This document shows positions 34,536 through 43,758 of a DNA stretch of 64,000 bases, piece by piece. The position numbers were made by a program, and so were the translations under genes. Numbering within the stretch: the first letter of the stretch is position 1; the number at the start of each line of letters is the position of its first letter. This stretch comes from CAYSCW01 sp964449165 (GTDB lineage: Bacteria; Acidobacteriota; Aminicenantia; Aminicenantales; Aminicenantaceae): NCBI GenBank assembly GCA_964449165.1, contig CAYVAT010000006.1, forward strand, positions 70,151-134,150, given 5' to 3'. The notes under the pieces were generated by a model that was not told the DNA's origin, made no database searches, and saw only the letters and a list, made by a program, of their open reading frames with translations.

Positions 34536-35690
34536 ATGAAGCAAGAAAAGTTACTTTTGATACCCGGCCCCACACCGGTTCATCCCCGTATCATCCATGC
34601 ACTCTCTCTCCCTACAATTTCCCATGTGAGCCCTGTTCTTGTTGAAGAATTTAAAGAGGCATTAGCAAATTTAAAGAAAATCGTCTTCTGTGAAAAGGGA
34701 GAGGCTTTTATCATCGCTGGAGCGGGAACTTTGGCCATGGAGATGGCTCTTTTGAACACGGTTAAAAAGGGGGAGAAGATACTGGTTCTCTCTCAGGGAT
34801 ATTTTGGAGAGAGGATGGCCAAGATTGCAGAGAGTTTCGGTTTGGGCTGTGATATCATCCAGAGCGAGTGGGGAGCAGCCGTCCATCCAGAGCAACTGTC
34901 CGAAAAGATGGATCAAGAAAATTTCAGAGTGGTGGTCTCCACGCATGTAGATACTGCCACTGGAGCCTGTGCTCCTGTTAAGGAGTATGCTGGGATATTA
35001 AGAAATAAAGAAAGTCTTTTTATCATCGATGGCGTTTGTGCTACAGGAGGGATAGAAGAAAGAATGGATGGCTGGGGAGTGGATGTGATTTTAACAGCGG
35101 CCCAGAAATGTTTTGGAGTTCCGCCCGGACTGGCGGTATTGGTTCTTTCCCAGAAAGCCTTGGAAAAGAGAAAAAGCATGGAGTCTATCCCGGCTTATTA
35201 TTCTGATCTTTTGAATTGGTTGCCCATCATGAAAGAACCTTCCAGATATTTTTCTACTCCTTGTGTCAACGAGATCAGAGCTTTTTATGAAGGCACAAAG
35301 ATCATCATCGAGGAAGGGATGACCGAGCGATTCCTTCGACATGCGCGTATCGCTCGAGCTGTAAGAGCTGCATTGGAAAAAATGGGATTTTCTTTTTTTA
35401 CCCAGGAGCCGTATTTAGCCGATACCCTCTCTGTGGCTAATTATCCGCAGGGAGTCGAGGATAGTTCCTTTCGCCGGGAACTTCATGAGAACGGTGTGAT
35501 CGTGGCTGGAGGTTTGGGGCATTGGGCCGGGAAAGTCTTTCGGATGGGGCATATGGGAAACCTTTCCCAATCTCAAGTCTATTTTGCTTTAGAAGCTGTT
35601 GAGAAAACTCTGCAATCCATCGGCTATAAGGTTAAACTCGGTGAAGGATTGAAGGAAGCCGCGATGATTTTGGAGGATGAAGCTCGATAA
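34536..35690 (+). CDS. Class V PLP-dependent aminotransferase (alanine/serine-glyoxylate type)
   Basis: The 384-residue enzyme starts LLLIPGPTPVHPRIIHAL, the hallmark of the alanine-glyoxylate/serine-pyruvate aminotransferase group. The PLP Lys is in ILTAAQKCFGVPPGLAVL at about residue 191, and STHVDTATGACAPV and FIIDGVCATGG surround the cofactor site. It probably moves an amino group between serine or alanine and a 2-oxo acid, possibly phosphonate-linked. It is followed 9-12 bp later by the DUF362 gene, likely in one operon. Confidence 0.9.
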   Translation: MKQEKLLLIPGPTPVHPRIIHALSLPTISHVSPVLVEEFKEALANLKKIVFCEKGEAFIIAGAGTLAMEMALLNTVKKGEKILVLSQGYFGERMAKIAESFGLGCDIIQSEWGAAVHPEQLSEKMDQENFRVVVSTHVDTATGACAPVKEYAGILRNKESLFIIDGVCATGGIEERMDGWGVDVILTAAQKCFGVPPGLAVLVLSQKALEKRKSMESIPAYYSDLLNWLPIMKEPSRYFSTPCVNEIRAFYEGTKIIIEEGMTERFLRHARIARAVRAALEKMGFSFFTQEPYLADTLSVANYPQGVEDSSFRRELHENGVIVAGGLGHWAGKVFRMGHMGNLSQSQVYFALEAVEKTLQSIGYKVKLGEGLKEAAMILEDEAR

Positions 35691-35702
35691 CTCTTTATAG
35701 TG

Positions 35703-36773
35703 ATGGAAAGTGATGTTTTCTTCCTCCCTGCCCAAAGCTCTGAAGGGGATAAAACTTTAGCCGAAAAGGCCGAAAAGATATTCCTTCAGACGGATTTCCT
35801 CTCTAATATAGAAAAAGATTCTTTCATCGCCTGCAAAATTCATTTCGGGGATAAAGGAAACAGAGGACACATAAATCCTTTTTGGCTTTCTGGAATCATC
35901 AGAAATCTGAAGGGGAAGACCAACCGTGTTTTCTTTACGGATACAAACACTCTTTATTCAGGAAAAAGATCCAATTCTGTGGAACATCTGCATTTAGCCT
36001 GGGAACATGGTTTCTCTCTGGAAACCGTGGATATACCTGTTCTCATCGCGGATGGGCTTATCGGTCATGACGAGGAGAAAATTCAGGTGGATCTTCCTTG
36101 GATTGGGTCTGCCAAAGTTGCCAGTGCTTTTCTCCATTGCGATGGTCTGGTTTGCCTTAGTCATTTTACGGGCCACATTCTGACAGGCTTCGGAGCGGCT
36201 ATCAAGAATCTGGGTATGGGGTGTGCGTCTCGAGCTGGGAAGCTGGAGCAGCATTCCGATGTCCACCCCAAGATTAATCCCAGGTTGTGCAAGAATTGTG
36301 GGATTTGTTTGGATTACTGTCCTGCAGAAGCCATCCGACAGGAAGATGGCAGTGTCCGGATTTTAGAAGAGAAGTGCATCGGCTGTGGAGAATGTTTGGT
36401 GGTTTGTCCGGCGGGTGCTGTCAAAATGCGCTGGGATGCAGATTCCAGGCGAGTGCAAGAGAAAATGGCAGAGTATGCCTACAGTGTTTGGCAGAGATTC
36501 AAGGGAAAGATAGGTTTTCTGAATTTTTTGATCAAAGTGACCAAGAACTGCGACTGTATGGCTAAAAATGAACCAGCGATAGTCGAGGATATCGGAATCA
36601 TGGCATCTGAGGACCCTGTTGCCATTGACCAGGCCTCTGTGGATATCATAAACAGCCGGAGCAATAAGGATCTGTTGAGGTCTGTGTTTGATATCGATTG
36701 GTCGATCCAGTTGAGGCATGGGGAAAAAATCGGCCTTGGCCGCAGGAATTATCGGCGGATTGAAATAGAATAA
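35703..36773 (+). CDS. DUF362 protein with two 4Fe-4S clusters
   Basis: The protein can start at GTG 35700 or ATG 35703; neither has a strong ribosome binding site. It has a DUF362 body (FIACKIHFGDKGNRGHI, GLVCLSHFTGHILTGFGAAIKN) and two ferredoxin motifs, CKNCGICLDYCPAEAI and CIGCGECLVVCPAGAV (around residues 198-240). The end resembles a second DUF362 part (DPVAIDQASVDIIN). DUF362 iron-sulfur proteins are often electron-transfer components of unknown partner. Co-transcription with the aminotransferase is likely. Confidence 0.88.
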   Translation: MESDVFFLPAQSSEGDKTLAEKAEKIFLQTDFLSNIEKDSFIACKIHFGDKGNRGHINPFWLSGIIRNLKGKTNRVFFTDTNTLYSGKRSNSVEHLHLAWEHGFSLETVDIPVLIADGLIGHDEEKIQVDLPWIGSAKVASAFLHCDGLVCLSHFTGHILTGFGAAIKNLGMGCASRAGKLEQHSDVHPKINPRLCKNCGICLDYCPAEAIRQEDGSVRILEEKCIGCGECLVVCPAGAVKMRWDADSRRVQEKMAEYAYSVWQRFKGKIGFLNFLIKVTKNCDCMAKNEPAIVEDIGIMASEDPVAIDQASVDIINSRSNKDLLRSVFDIDWSIQLRHGEKIGLGRRNYRRIEIE

Positions 36774-36825
36774 CCTTCTCCGGGCAGTCTTCCTCAGGAA
36801 AATACTTATTAAATAGGATATGCTG

Positions 36826-36900
36826 TCGGGGCGAGGGGATTCGAACCCCTGACCCCAGCGTCCCGAACGCTGTGCGCTAACCAGACTGCGCCACGCCCCG
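36826..36900 (-). tRNA. tRNA-Pro (anticodon CGG)
   Basis: The minus strand folds into a cloverleaf with acceptor stem CGGGGCG/CGCCCCG, D-arm GCGC..GCGC, anticodon stem CAGCG/CGCTG with loop TTCGGGA, and T-loop GGTTCGAATCC. The anticodon reads CGG (proline). Discriminator A follows, but CCA is not encoded. Confidence 0.93.
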
Positions 36901-36962
36901 TCTCGAAGAACCCATTATATACGTAATGCAGCGGCGATAAAAGTCTTCTGTCAAGCAAAAGA

Positions 36963-37095
36963 AAGCGTTGGTTGCTATCCATCCTCGCCAAGACCCTCCC
37001 ACCCACCGCTATGCGTTTCGGATGGATAGAAGCCAGAACCTTATTGTCTAAATGGCTGAAATATTTTTACGTATTTAGGAAATGAAAATGCTTAC
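36963..37095 (+). repeat. Composite intergenic repeat: core (36963-37034) and tail (37088-37095)
   Basis: AAAGCGTTGGTTGCTATCCATCC begins the core, CCAAGACCCTCCCACCC is the centre and GGATGGATAGAAGCC ends it. GGAAATGAAAATGCTTAC is the tail. The 313-bp gap between the tRNA and the GTPase gene also contains a promoter-like site at 37142. Confidence 0.8.
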
Positions 37096-37141
37096 CTAAA
37101 GCGGCATAAAAGGACAAAAAACGACATTTACCGTCAACATA

Positions 37142-37170
37142 TTGACAGCAGGAAGCTTTGAACTTATTTT
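37142..37170 (+). promoter_or_regulatory. Orphan promoter-like site facing the end of the GTPase gene
   Basis: TTGACA (37142-37147) and TATTTT (37165-37170) are 17 bp apart, 46 bp after a repeat tail. The downstream gene runs the other way, so it would drive antisense RNA or nothing. TTGACAGCAGGA also occurs at 51466, where it serves lpxC, so this may be a transposed promoter copy. Confidence 0.35.
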
Positions 37171-37213
37171 TTAGCTGTTTCTAGAAGGTGTGGTTCATGT
37201 CAGGGGAGGGGGG

Positions 37214-38203
37214 CTATACATGCAGCTCAATCACATCCTCATCCTCTAGAATATAATCCCTGTTGACTTTTTGTCCTTGATATTTGTTCTTTCCCCAGAT
37301 TCGTGCATATTTCAGTTTTTCAGCAAAATCCTTATGCACGGCTTTGGCCATATCCATGAGCTTGCTCCCTCTCTTGAAGGTGAATGGTTCATTGTACTTC
37401 ACCTTCTTGCCAGGAGCTTTACTGTAGACGCGGAGGATATCCAAGAAAAGATAAATCTTTTTTTTCAACTCTGCCAAGTTGTCTTCCTGAATAGCAGAAA
37501 CAGGGAAAATCGGAAAGCTAGGGGCCAAAGCTTCTTGCAGCCTTGGAAGGTTATTTTTCGCCTGGTGGAGATCTATTTTGTTGGCTATGATAAGTGTTTT
37601 TTTCTGATAGAGCTTCTCTTCGGCATTGATTTCAGGAATTTTTCCAAGCATTTCTATCTTTTTTTCTCTCAATTTTTCCCGGAGTGCTTGAAAGAGTTCG
37701 GCTTGATTGGAGCTCGCTGAGTCCAAAATAAACAGGATTCCGTCCGACCCTTTGATCAATTCCGGATACCATACTTCCATGTATTCTGGAGTTATGGGTG
37801 GTGCGTCGATGAGCTGAATCTGGACGTTTTCATAGAGCATCATTGCCGGAGAGGGTATCCGGGTTGTGAAAGGATAATCCCCGATTTCAGGGTGTGCGTT
37901 GGTGAGAGATTTTAACAGCATAGATTTTCCCACGTTGGGCGGACCAACCAAGATGAGTTGTCCGGCTCCAGCCCTTTCTATGCGATGAGTGGGACCATGT
38001 TTGGCGATGGATGGCTTTTTTTGAGCATCTGATTTGAACTTGGCTATTTTTGCTTTGAGAAGAGCTTGCAGTTTTTCTGTGCCCTTATGTTTGGGAACAA
38101 TAGATAGGAGCTCTTCGTAGATCTTGATTTTTTCTTGGGTCGTTTTGGCAGTCTTGAGTTTTCTTTCCGTTTCAAAATATTGAGGTGGAAGATTTGCCGG
38201 CAT
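37214..38203 (-). CDS. Obg/DRG-like GTPase with TGS domain
   Basis: The 329-residue GTPase has G1 LVGPPNVGKSMLLKSL, G3-like IDAPP, and G4 ANKID in order, then FPVSA as the G5-like element. The C-terminal TGS domain (FTFKRGSKLMDMAKAVHKDF, then the AR.WGK box, ending LEDEDVIELHV) is the DRG/YchF-type ubiquitin-like fold. An N-terminal 75-residue helical part resembles the N-region of DRG proteins. It is likely a ribosome-linked GTPase. A good promoter and a repeat tail precede it. Confidence 0.88.
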   Translation of the reverse strand: MPANLPPQYFETERKLKTAKTTQEKIKIYEELLSIVPKHKGTEKLQALLKAKIAKFKSDAQKKPSIAKHGPTHRIERAGAGQLILVGPPNVGKSMLLKSLTNAHPEIGDYPFTTRIPSPAMMLYENVQIQLIDAPPITPEYMEVWYPELIKGSDGILFILDSASSNQAELFQALREKLREKKIEMLGKIPEINAEEKLYQKKTLIIANKIDLHQAKNNLPRLQEALAPSFPIFPVSAIQEDNLAELKKKIYLFLDILRVYSKAPGKKVKYNEPFTFKRGSKLMDMAKAVHKDFAEKLKYARIWGKNKYQGQKVNRDYILEDEDVIELHV

Positions 38204-38217
38204 TTTTTACCTCATAA

Positions 38218-38246
38218 ATTATAGCCTATCCTTTTTCATTTTCAAA
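38218..38246 (-). promoter_or_regulatory. Candidate promoter for the TGS GTPase gene
   Basis: On the minus strand TTTGAA (38241-38246) and perfect TATAAT (38218-38223) are spaced by 17 bp, giving a leader of under 15 nt. The repeat tail at 38256-38263 ends 9 bp upstream of the -35 box. Confidence 0.6.
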
Positions 38247-38255
38247 TAGACCGAG

Positions 38256-38440
38256 GTAAGCATTCCTATTTCCGCGTAGGGGTGAGGGATGGGGGATCGT
38301 CAGCACGCTGATTTCCCCAGCGAGGAAAGTAGGAGAGGAACCGTGCCCGTTCAGTCCTCACAGGGGCTTCCTCGTCCTCCATCCCTCACCCTTTTCAATT
38401 CAGTATATATTCAAATTCATCACGGTTTTGAGGATGCTTC
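38256..38440. repeat. Larger copy of the miniature inverted element, with tails at both ends
   Basis: The left end GTAAGCATTCCTATTTCCGCG is a tail pointing at the GTPase gene, and the right end ATCACGGTTTTGAGGATGCTT is a tail pointing toward gyrB. Inside, GGGTGAGGGATGG (38280-38292) and CCATCCCTCACCC (38379-38391) form an inverted repeat. The right third matches 6934-6990 in reverse complement; about 100 bp of middle DNA is absent from the 6934 copy. Confidence 0.7.
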
Positions 38441-38499
38441 CTAGGTTAGGGCATTATCTCCTTTCCAACGGAACTAACGGTAAGGGATATAATTAGTTC

Positions 38500-38623
38500 A
38501 AGCGGCGATTCCAGTCTGTCCTTGCCAAGACCCCCCCACCCTTCCGCTTAGGGCTTCGGACAGACAGAAACCGCCCCCTCATTACATGACTTGACAAAAT
38601 ATTTTCAATTATCACGGAAATGC
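38500..38623 (+). repeat. Composite intergenic repeat: core plus short tail, before gyrB
   Basis: AAGCGGCGATTCCAGTCTGTCC and GGACAGACAGAAACCGCC are the arms with a diverged centre (CCAAGACCCCCCCACCC); ATCACGGAAATGC (38611-38623) follows as a truncated tail. The 692-bp gap 38204-38895 holds the two repeat elements, the gyrB promoter and a 19-codon mini-ORF. Confidence 0.75.
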
Positions 38624-38795
38624 AGATTTTTTCTGGGCTGAGAAGGTACATTTTTTACGCTTTTTAAATCCAATTCTGGGCATCATGTTTTCAAAAGAGA
38701 TGAAGAGGCTTAAATAATCCCTGGAATACAAAAAAGGAGGAGAGAGATCGTCTGTTTTTTTCCTTAAAAATCAGAGAAAAAAACGATAATTTTTC

Positions 38796-38824
38796 TTTAC
38801 TCTGAACGTCATATAAGATATAAT
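38796..38824 (+). promoter_or_regulatory. Candidate gyrB promoter
   Basis: TTTACT (38796-38801) and a perfect TATAAT (38819-38824) are 17 bp apart. Transcription would begin near 38831, about 9 nt before the mini-ORF ATG at 38840 and 65 nt before gyrB. Confidence 0.55.
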
Positions 38825-38839
38825 AAGAAAGCGAAAAAT

Positions 38840-38899
38840 ATGCCCTTAGGGTTATGTAAAATTCCTGCCTTTATAGTCCTCCTTTTTTCTAAAAAATGA
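38840..38899 (+). CDS. Possible 19-codon leader ORF overlapping the gyrB start
   Basis: An ATG at 38840 reads 19 codons (MPLGLCKIPAFIVLLFSKK) to TGA 38897-38899, which overlaps the gyrB ATG as ATGA. gyrB itself has no visible Shine-Dalgarno sequence; a pyrimidine-rich run (TCCTCCTTTTTT) precedes it. The mini-ORF would start almost leaderless from the predicted promoter. Coupled translation is possible, but an ORF this short can arise by chance. Confidence 0.3.
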   Translation: MPLGLCKIPAFIVLLFSKK

Positions 38900-41289
38900 A
38901 GAAAAAGAAAGAATCCAAGTATACTGCACAGAGCATAAAAGTCCTCAAAGGGCTGGAAGCGGTCCGAAAGCGACCAGCCATGTATATAGGCTCCACAGGA
39001 CCGGAAGGTCTCCATCATCTGGTTTATGAAGTAGTAGATAATAGCATCGATGAGGCTTTGGCTGGATATTGTGACAAGATCGATATCAATATTCATGTGG
39101 ACAACAGCGTGACCGTCGTCGATAATGGACGGGGTATTCCTGTCGGGCTTCACAAGAAAGAGAAACGTCCTGCTGCCGAAATAGTGATGACCACTCTCCA
39201 TGCGGGGGGGAAATTTGATACCAAGACATATCAGGTTTCTGGAGGTCTCCATGGAGTCGGCGTTTCTGTTGTCAATGCTCTATCGGAGAAGCTTGATCTG
39301 GAGATTAAGATAGGAGGCGGAGTTTATACTCAGAGTTATCAAAGAGGAAAATTCACTTCCAAGCTCAAAAAGATTGGAAAGACAAAAAACACAGGAACAG
39401 AGATAACCTTCAAGCCAGATAGAGAAATCTTTGAATCCATCGAATTCAACTTCGAAACACTCAGCCAAAGACTGAGAGAACTTTCCTTCCTGAACAAAGG
39501 ACTTAAGATCAGCCTTATTGACGAAAGACATGATAGGAAGAATGAATTTCAGTATAAAGGTGGAATCAAGGAATTTGTCCAGTACTTAAACCAGAACAAA
39601 ACTCTCCTTAATCCCAAAGCCATCTACTTTGAATGTGACAAGGATGAGACCATGGTGGAGATGGCTCTGCAGTACAACACCAGTTATTCAGAAACAATTT
39701 TTTCCTTTGTCAACAACATCAACACGACCGAAGGGGGGACTCACCTCATCGGGTTTAAGGCGGCTTTGACCAGGTCTATAAACAATTATGCCAATGCCAA
39801 CAACCTGATAAAAGACTTGAGCCAGAATCTATCCGGAGAGGATACGAGAGAAGGGTTGTGTGCGGTGTTGAGCTTGAAGCTCAAGAATCCTCAGTTTGAA
39901 GGCCAGACAAAGACAAAGCTCGGCAACAGCGAAGTAAAGGGAATCGTGGAATCTGTGGTCAATGAGCAGTTATCCATCTATTTTGAGGAGAATCCGACGG
40001 TTGCTAAGAAAATCGTTTCCAAGATTCTGGAAGCGGCTAGAGCTAGAGAAGCGGCCCGCAAGGCAAGAGAGCTCGCCCGTCGCAAGGGAGTTCTGGAATC
40101 AACCATTCTTCCTGGTAAATTGGCCGACTGTCAAGAGAGAGATCCTGCTCATAGCGAGCTGTTCCTGGTAGAGGGCGATTCGGCAGGAGGGTCAGCAAAA
40201 CAAGCAAGGGATCGACGTTTTCAGGCCATTCTGCCTTTGAGAGGAAAAATACTCAACGTAGAGAAAGCCAGATTCGACAAAGTTCTCAGGAGCGCTGAAA
40301 TCGGGACCATCATTTCTGCTCTGGGTACAGGCTATGAACCTACAGAATTCAACGTGGATAAGCTGCGCTACCACAGGGTCATCATCATGACCGATGCTGA
40401 TGTGGACGGTTCTCATATAAGAACCCTGCTTCTGACTTTTTTCTACAGGCATATCCCTCAGCTGATAGAGAGAGGCTTTCTCTATATCGCCCAACCCCCC
40501 CTGTACAAAATATCGAAGGGGAAATCCTCTGAATACTTAAGGGACGAAAGGACGTTTGAAAAATATTTAATCAGAAAGATTTCGCAGGAATTCCAGATTA
40601 AGGTGAACAGGAAAAAAGAGATCGTCAAAGGAGATAAGTTCCGAAGGTTTCTACAAAAAATAATCGCCAAGAAAAATTATATCCGGATATTGGAAAGGAA
40701 GAATTATCCTTTGTTCCTTGTGGATATTCTTCTTGCCAGCGGGGTGGAAGGAACCGGATTCTTGGAAAAGAAGAAAAATATGGAGACAATCCAGAGTCTC
40801 CTGACTGAGAAAGGCATTGTGTCTGTTCTGAGCAGCGATGAGGAGCATGGCCTTTATGAGCTGGCTGTTAATTTTCAAATCAACGGAATGAACGTTTCCT
40901 GTAAGGTCAACTTGAATCTCATTCAATCCGTAGAATATCAAAACCTCTACAAAATCCACAAAGACCTGGTGAGATTTAATCCTCCTTTCCAGCTGATAAG
41001 CGATAGTGAAAAGATCAAGATCGAGAACGAAGCCAAACTGCTGGAATATCTTTTCGACAAAGGGAAGAAGGGAATCGTCATCCAGAGGTACAAAGGACTG
41101 GGAGAGATGACTCCAGAGCAGCTTTGGGAGACCACACTGGATCCGGAAAAGAGGTTTCTCACCCAAGTTTCCATCCGGGATGCAGTGGAAGCAGGCAATG
41201 TCTTCACCACCTTGATGGGTGATGAGGTGGAGCCTCGAAGAGATTTTATCGAGGAAAATGCCCTCGAAGCCCAGAATCTGGACATTTGA
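38896..41289 (+). CDS. gyrB: DNA gyrase subunit B
   Basis: This 797-residue ATPase subunit has the GHKL region (LEAVRKRPAMYIGSTG, VDNSIDEALAGYCD, DNGRGIPVG, GGLHGVGVSVVNALS), then the TOPRIM motifs EGDSAGGSAKQARDR and MTDADVDGSHIRTLLLTF. About 160 residues are inserted between the TOPRIM core and the C-terminal IQRYKGLGEMTPEQLWETT, as in the long proteobacterial GyrB form. An in-frame TAA lies two codons upstream, so the ATG at 38896 is the earliest start. It is followed by gyrA after 45 bp. Confidence 0.97.
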   Translation: MKKKKESKYTAQSIKVLKGLEAVRKRPAMYIGSTGPEGLHHLVYEVVDNSIDEALAGYCDKIDINIHVDNSVTVVDNGRGIPVGLHKKEKRPAAEIVMTTLHAGGKFDTKTYQVSGGLHGVGVSVVNALSEKLDLEIKIGGGVYTQSYQRGKFTSKLKKIGKTKNTGTEITFKPDREIFESIEFNFETLSQRLRELSFLNKGLKISLIDERHDRKNEFQYKGGIKEFVQYLNQNKTLLNPKAIYFECDKDETMVEMALQYNTSYSETIFSFVNNINTTEGGTHLIGFKAALTRSINNYANANNLIKDLSQNLSGEDTREGLCAVLSLKLKNPQFEGQTKTKLGNSEVKGIVESVVNEQLSIYFEENPTVAKKIVSKILEAARAREAARKARELARRKGVLESTILPGKLADCQERDPAHSELFLVEGDSAGGSAKQARDRRFQAILPLRGKILNVEKARFDKVLRSAEIGTIISALGTGYEPTEFNVDKLRYHRVIIMTDADVDGSHIRTLLLTFFYRHIPQLIERGFLYIAQPPLYKISKGKSSEYLRDERTFEKYLIRKISQEFQIKVNRKKEIVKGDKFRRFLQKIIAKKNYIRILERKNYPLFLVDILLASGVEGTGFLEKKKNMETIQSLLTEKGIVSVLSSDEEHGLYELAVNFQINGMNVSCKVNLNLIQSVEYQNLYKIHKDLVRFNPPFQLISDSEKIKIENEAKLLEYLFDKGKKGIVIQRYKGLGEMTPEQLWETTLDPEKRFLTQVSIRDAVEAGNVFTTLMGDEVEPRRDFIEENALEAQNLDI

Positions 41290-41334
41290 TCATTAAGAAA
41301 GGGATAGCCATCGTATTTTCCCTGGATAGAAAAA

Positions 41335-43758
41335 ATGAATGATAAACTATCTGTCATCAGCCTCGAAGAAGAAATGAGGCGCTCATATCTTGATTATGCC
41401 ATGAGCGTGATTATCGGGCGGGCCATTCCTGATATAAAGGATGGCCTCAAACCCGTCCATCGTCGCACCCTCTATGCCATGTATGACATGGGCAGCATCT
41501 GGAACAAGCCTTACAAAAAGTCTGCTCGTATCGTGGGAGATGTGATCGGGAAATACCACCCCCATGGAGAAACGGCTGTCTACGATACCTTGGTGCGCAT
41601 GGCTCAGGATTTCAGCCTTCGCTATCCGCTGGTAGACGGACAGGGAAATTTCGGTTCGATAGATGGGGACCCTCCCGCTGCTATGAGATACACTGAAGTC
41701 CGGATGAGGAAGATTACCCAAGAACTTTTAGCGGATATCGATAAGAATACGGTCAATTTTGTTTCCAATTACGACGGAAGTCTCAGAATGCCTGATGTGC
41801 TTCCCGCCAAGTTCCCCAACCTTCTTGTCAACGGAAGTTCGGGTATAGCTGTAGGGATGGCCACTAACATTCCTCCTCACAACCTGAGCGAGGTTATAGA
41901 CAGCATCATCCATCTTATACGTCATCCCACAGCCACTCTGGAAGAGATCATGCAGTTTATCCCTGGCCCAGATTTTCCCACCGGCGGGTTGATCTTTGGC
42001 ATAGATGGGATAAAAGAAGCTTATTCCTCTGGAAGAGGAACCATAACGGTCAGAGCGAGAGCGACCATAGAGAGAGGCAGGCGCAACGATAGAGACCGCA
42101 TCGTCATCACTGAGATTCCCTACCAAGTGAACAAGACTAAAATCCTGGAGAATATCGCTAGCCTGGTAAATGACAAAAAAATAGAGGGGATTGCTGATAT
42201 AAGAGACGAATCAGACCGAGAGGGGATGCGGATAGTGATTGAGGTCAGAAAGGGTGAGCTGCCCGAGATCATCCTTAATAACCTCTACAAACAAACCGGC
42301 CTTCAAACAACCTACGGAATTATCCTTCTGGCTATCGTAGAGAAACAGCCAAAATTTCTCAGTCTCCTCGATATGATGCTTTATTTTATATCTCACCGTC
42401 AGGATGTTGTCAGGCGTCGAACTCGCTATGAACTCAAAAAAGCAGAGCTGAGAGCACACATCCTGGCAGGTCTAATGGTGGCACTGGACCATCTGGATGA
42501 GATCATATCTCTCATCCGTTCGTCTCGAACTGTCGATCAAGCAAGAAAGGGTCTCATCACCAGCTTCCGTCTGACAAAAGTGCAGGCTCAAGCTATACTG
42601 GATTTACAGCTGCAGAAATTGACCGGAATGGAGAGAAAAAAAATACAGGACGAATTTAATGAGCTGAAGAAGACAATCCTGAAATTGAAACGAATCCTGG
42701 GAAGCGAGAAACTTATTTTAAATATCATCGTTGATGAATTAATAAAAATAAAAGAGGAATACCAAGACGAAAGAAAGACGGAAATTAAAGAGGAAGAGAT
42801 ATCCGAGCTTAGACCAGAAGACCTGATCAAAGAGGAGAATGTGGCGGTAACCTATACTTCATCAGGTTATGTAAAAAGAACCTCTTTGAGTTATTATCAC
42901 TTCCAGGGACGAGGAGGAAAAGGAAGAAGAGGGATCAGCATGAAGCCTGAGGATGTGGTGCAGTATCTCTTTATCTGTTCTACCCACAGTTATCTTCTCT
43001 TTTTCACCAATAAGGGAAGACTTTACTGGCTAAGGGCTTTGGATATCCCAGATGTGGGGGTTTCTGGAAGAGGAAAATCCATCAAGAACCTTCTCCAGCT
43101 TGGCCCGGAAGAGGGGGTTAGTTCTGTGATCGGAGTAAAAGATTTTTCTGAAGATCTCTATGTCGTGATGCTGTGTTCTAATGGAAAGATCAAGAAGACA
43201 AGATTGAGTGATTTTCGGCATATGCGGAAAGGGGGGATTATAGCTGTCACTCTCAACAAGAATGCTGAACTGCTGATGACCAAGCTCACCGATGGAAAGA
43301 AGGATATTCTCATTGGAACAAGGATGGGGAAGGCCATTAGGTTTAAGGAAAGTGAAATTAGAGCCATGGGTCGACAGGCTGCTGGCGTTAAATCTGTGAC
43401 CCTCGGCCGTGGGGATATGATCATTGGAATGGTGGTCGTTGGGAAAGATGACAAGTATATTTTCACTGCAAGCAGTAAGGGCTACGGGAAAAAGACGGAT
43501 ATCAGCCTTTATCCCAGACATAGAAGAGGGGGAAAAGGTGTTCTCAACCTTAGAGTCAACAAGAAGATCGGCGAAGCTATAGGTATGGGAGGAATTTCTG
43601 AAGAGGAAATGCTGTTGATAACAGAGCTGGGCAAGGTGATTCGGATAAAGACGGAACAACTGAGACCTTTAGGGAGAGCTACCCAGGGTGTAAAAATCAT
43701 TGATCTGGCCAAGAATGATAGAGTGGTGTCCATGGCCAAGGTAAGGGACACCTTCTGA
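41335..43758 (+). CDS. gyrA: DNA gyrase subunit A
   Basis: The 807-residue subunit cuts and reseals DNA. The quinolone region reads GDVIGKYHPHGETAVYDT, with Thr at the E. coli position 83 and Asp at 87, and the catalytic Tyr is in AAMRYTEVRM. The C-terminal beta-pinwheel carries a GyrA-box-like HRRGGKG near residue 720, which supports gyrase rather than topoisomerase IV. It is directly downstream of gyrB on the same strand. Confidence 0.97.
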   Translation: MNDKLSVISLEEEMRRSYLDYAMSVIIGRAIPDIKDGLKPVHRRTLYAMYDMGSIWNKPYKKSARIVGDVIGKYHPHGETAVYDTLVRMAQDFSLRYPLVDGQGNFGSIDGDPPAAMRYTEVRMRKITQELLADIDKNTVNFVSNYDGSLRMPDVLPAKFPNLLVNGSSGIAVGMATNIPPHNLSEVIDSIIHLIRHPTATLEEIMQFIPGPDFPTGGLIFGIDGIKEAYSSGRGTITVRARATIERGRRNDRDRIVITEIPYQVNKTKILENIASLVNDKKIEGIADIRDESDREGMRIVIEVRKGELPEIILNNLYKQTGLQTTYGIILLAIVEKQPKFLSLLDMMLYFISHRQDVVRRRTRYELKKAELRAHILAGLMVALDHLDEIISLIRSSRTVDQARKGLITSFRLTKVQAQAILDLQLQKLTGMERKKIQDEFNELKKTILKLKRILGSEKLILNIIVDELIKIKEEYQDERKTEIKEEEISELRPEDLIKEENVAVTYTSSGYVKRTSLSYYHFQGRGGKGRRGISMKPEDVVQYLFICSTHSYLLFFTNKGRLYWLRALDIPDVGVSGRGKSIKNLLQLGPEEGVSSVIGVKDFSEDLYVVMLCSNGKIKKTRLSDFRHMRKGGIIAVTLNKNAELLMTKLTDGKKDILIGTRMGKAIRFKESEIRAMGRQAAGVKSVTLGRGDMIIGMVVVGKDDKYIFTASSKGYGKKTDISLYPRHRRGGKGVLNLRVNKKIGEAIGMGGISEEEMLLITELGKVIRIKTEQLRPLGRATQGVKIIDLAKNDRVVSMAKVRDTF

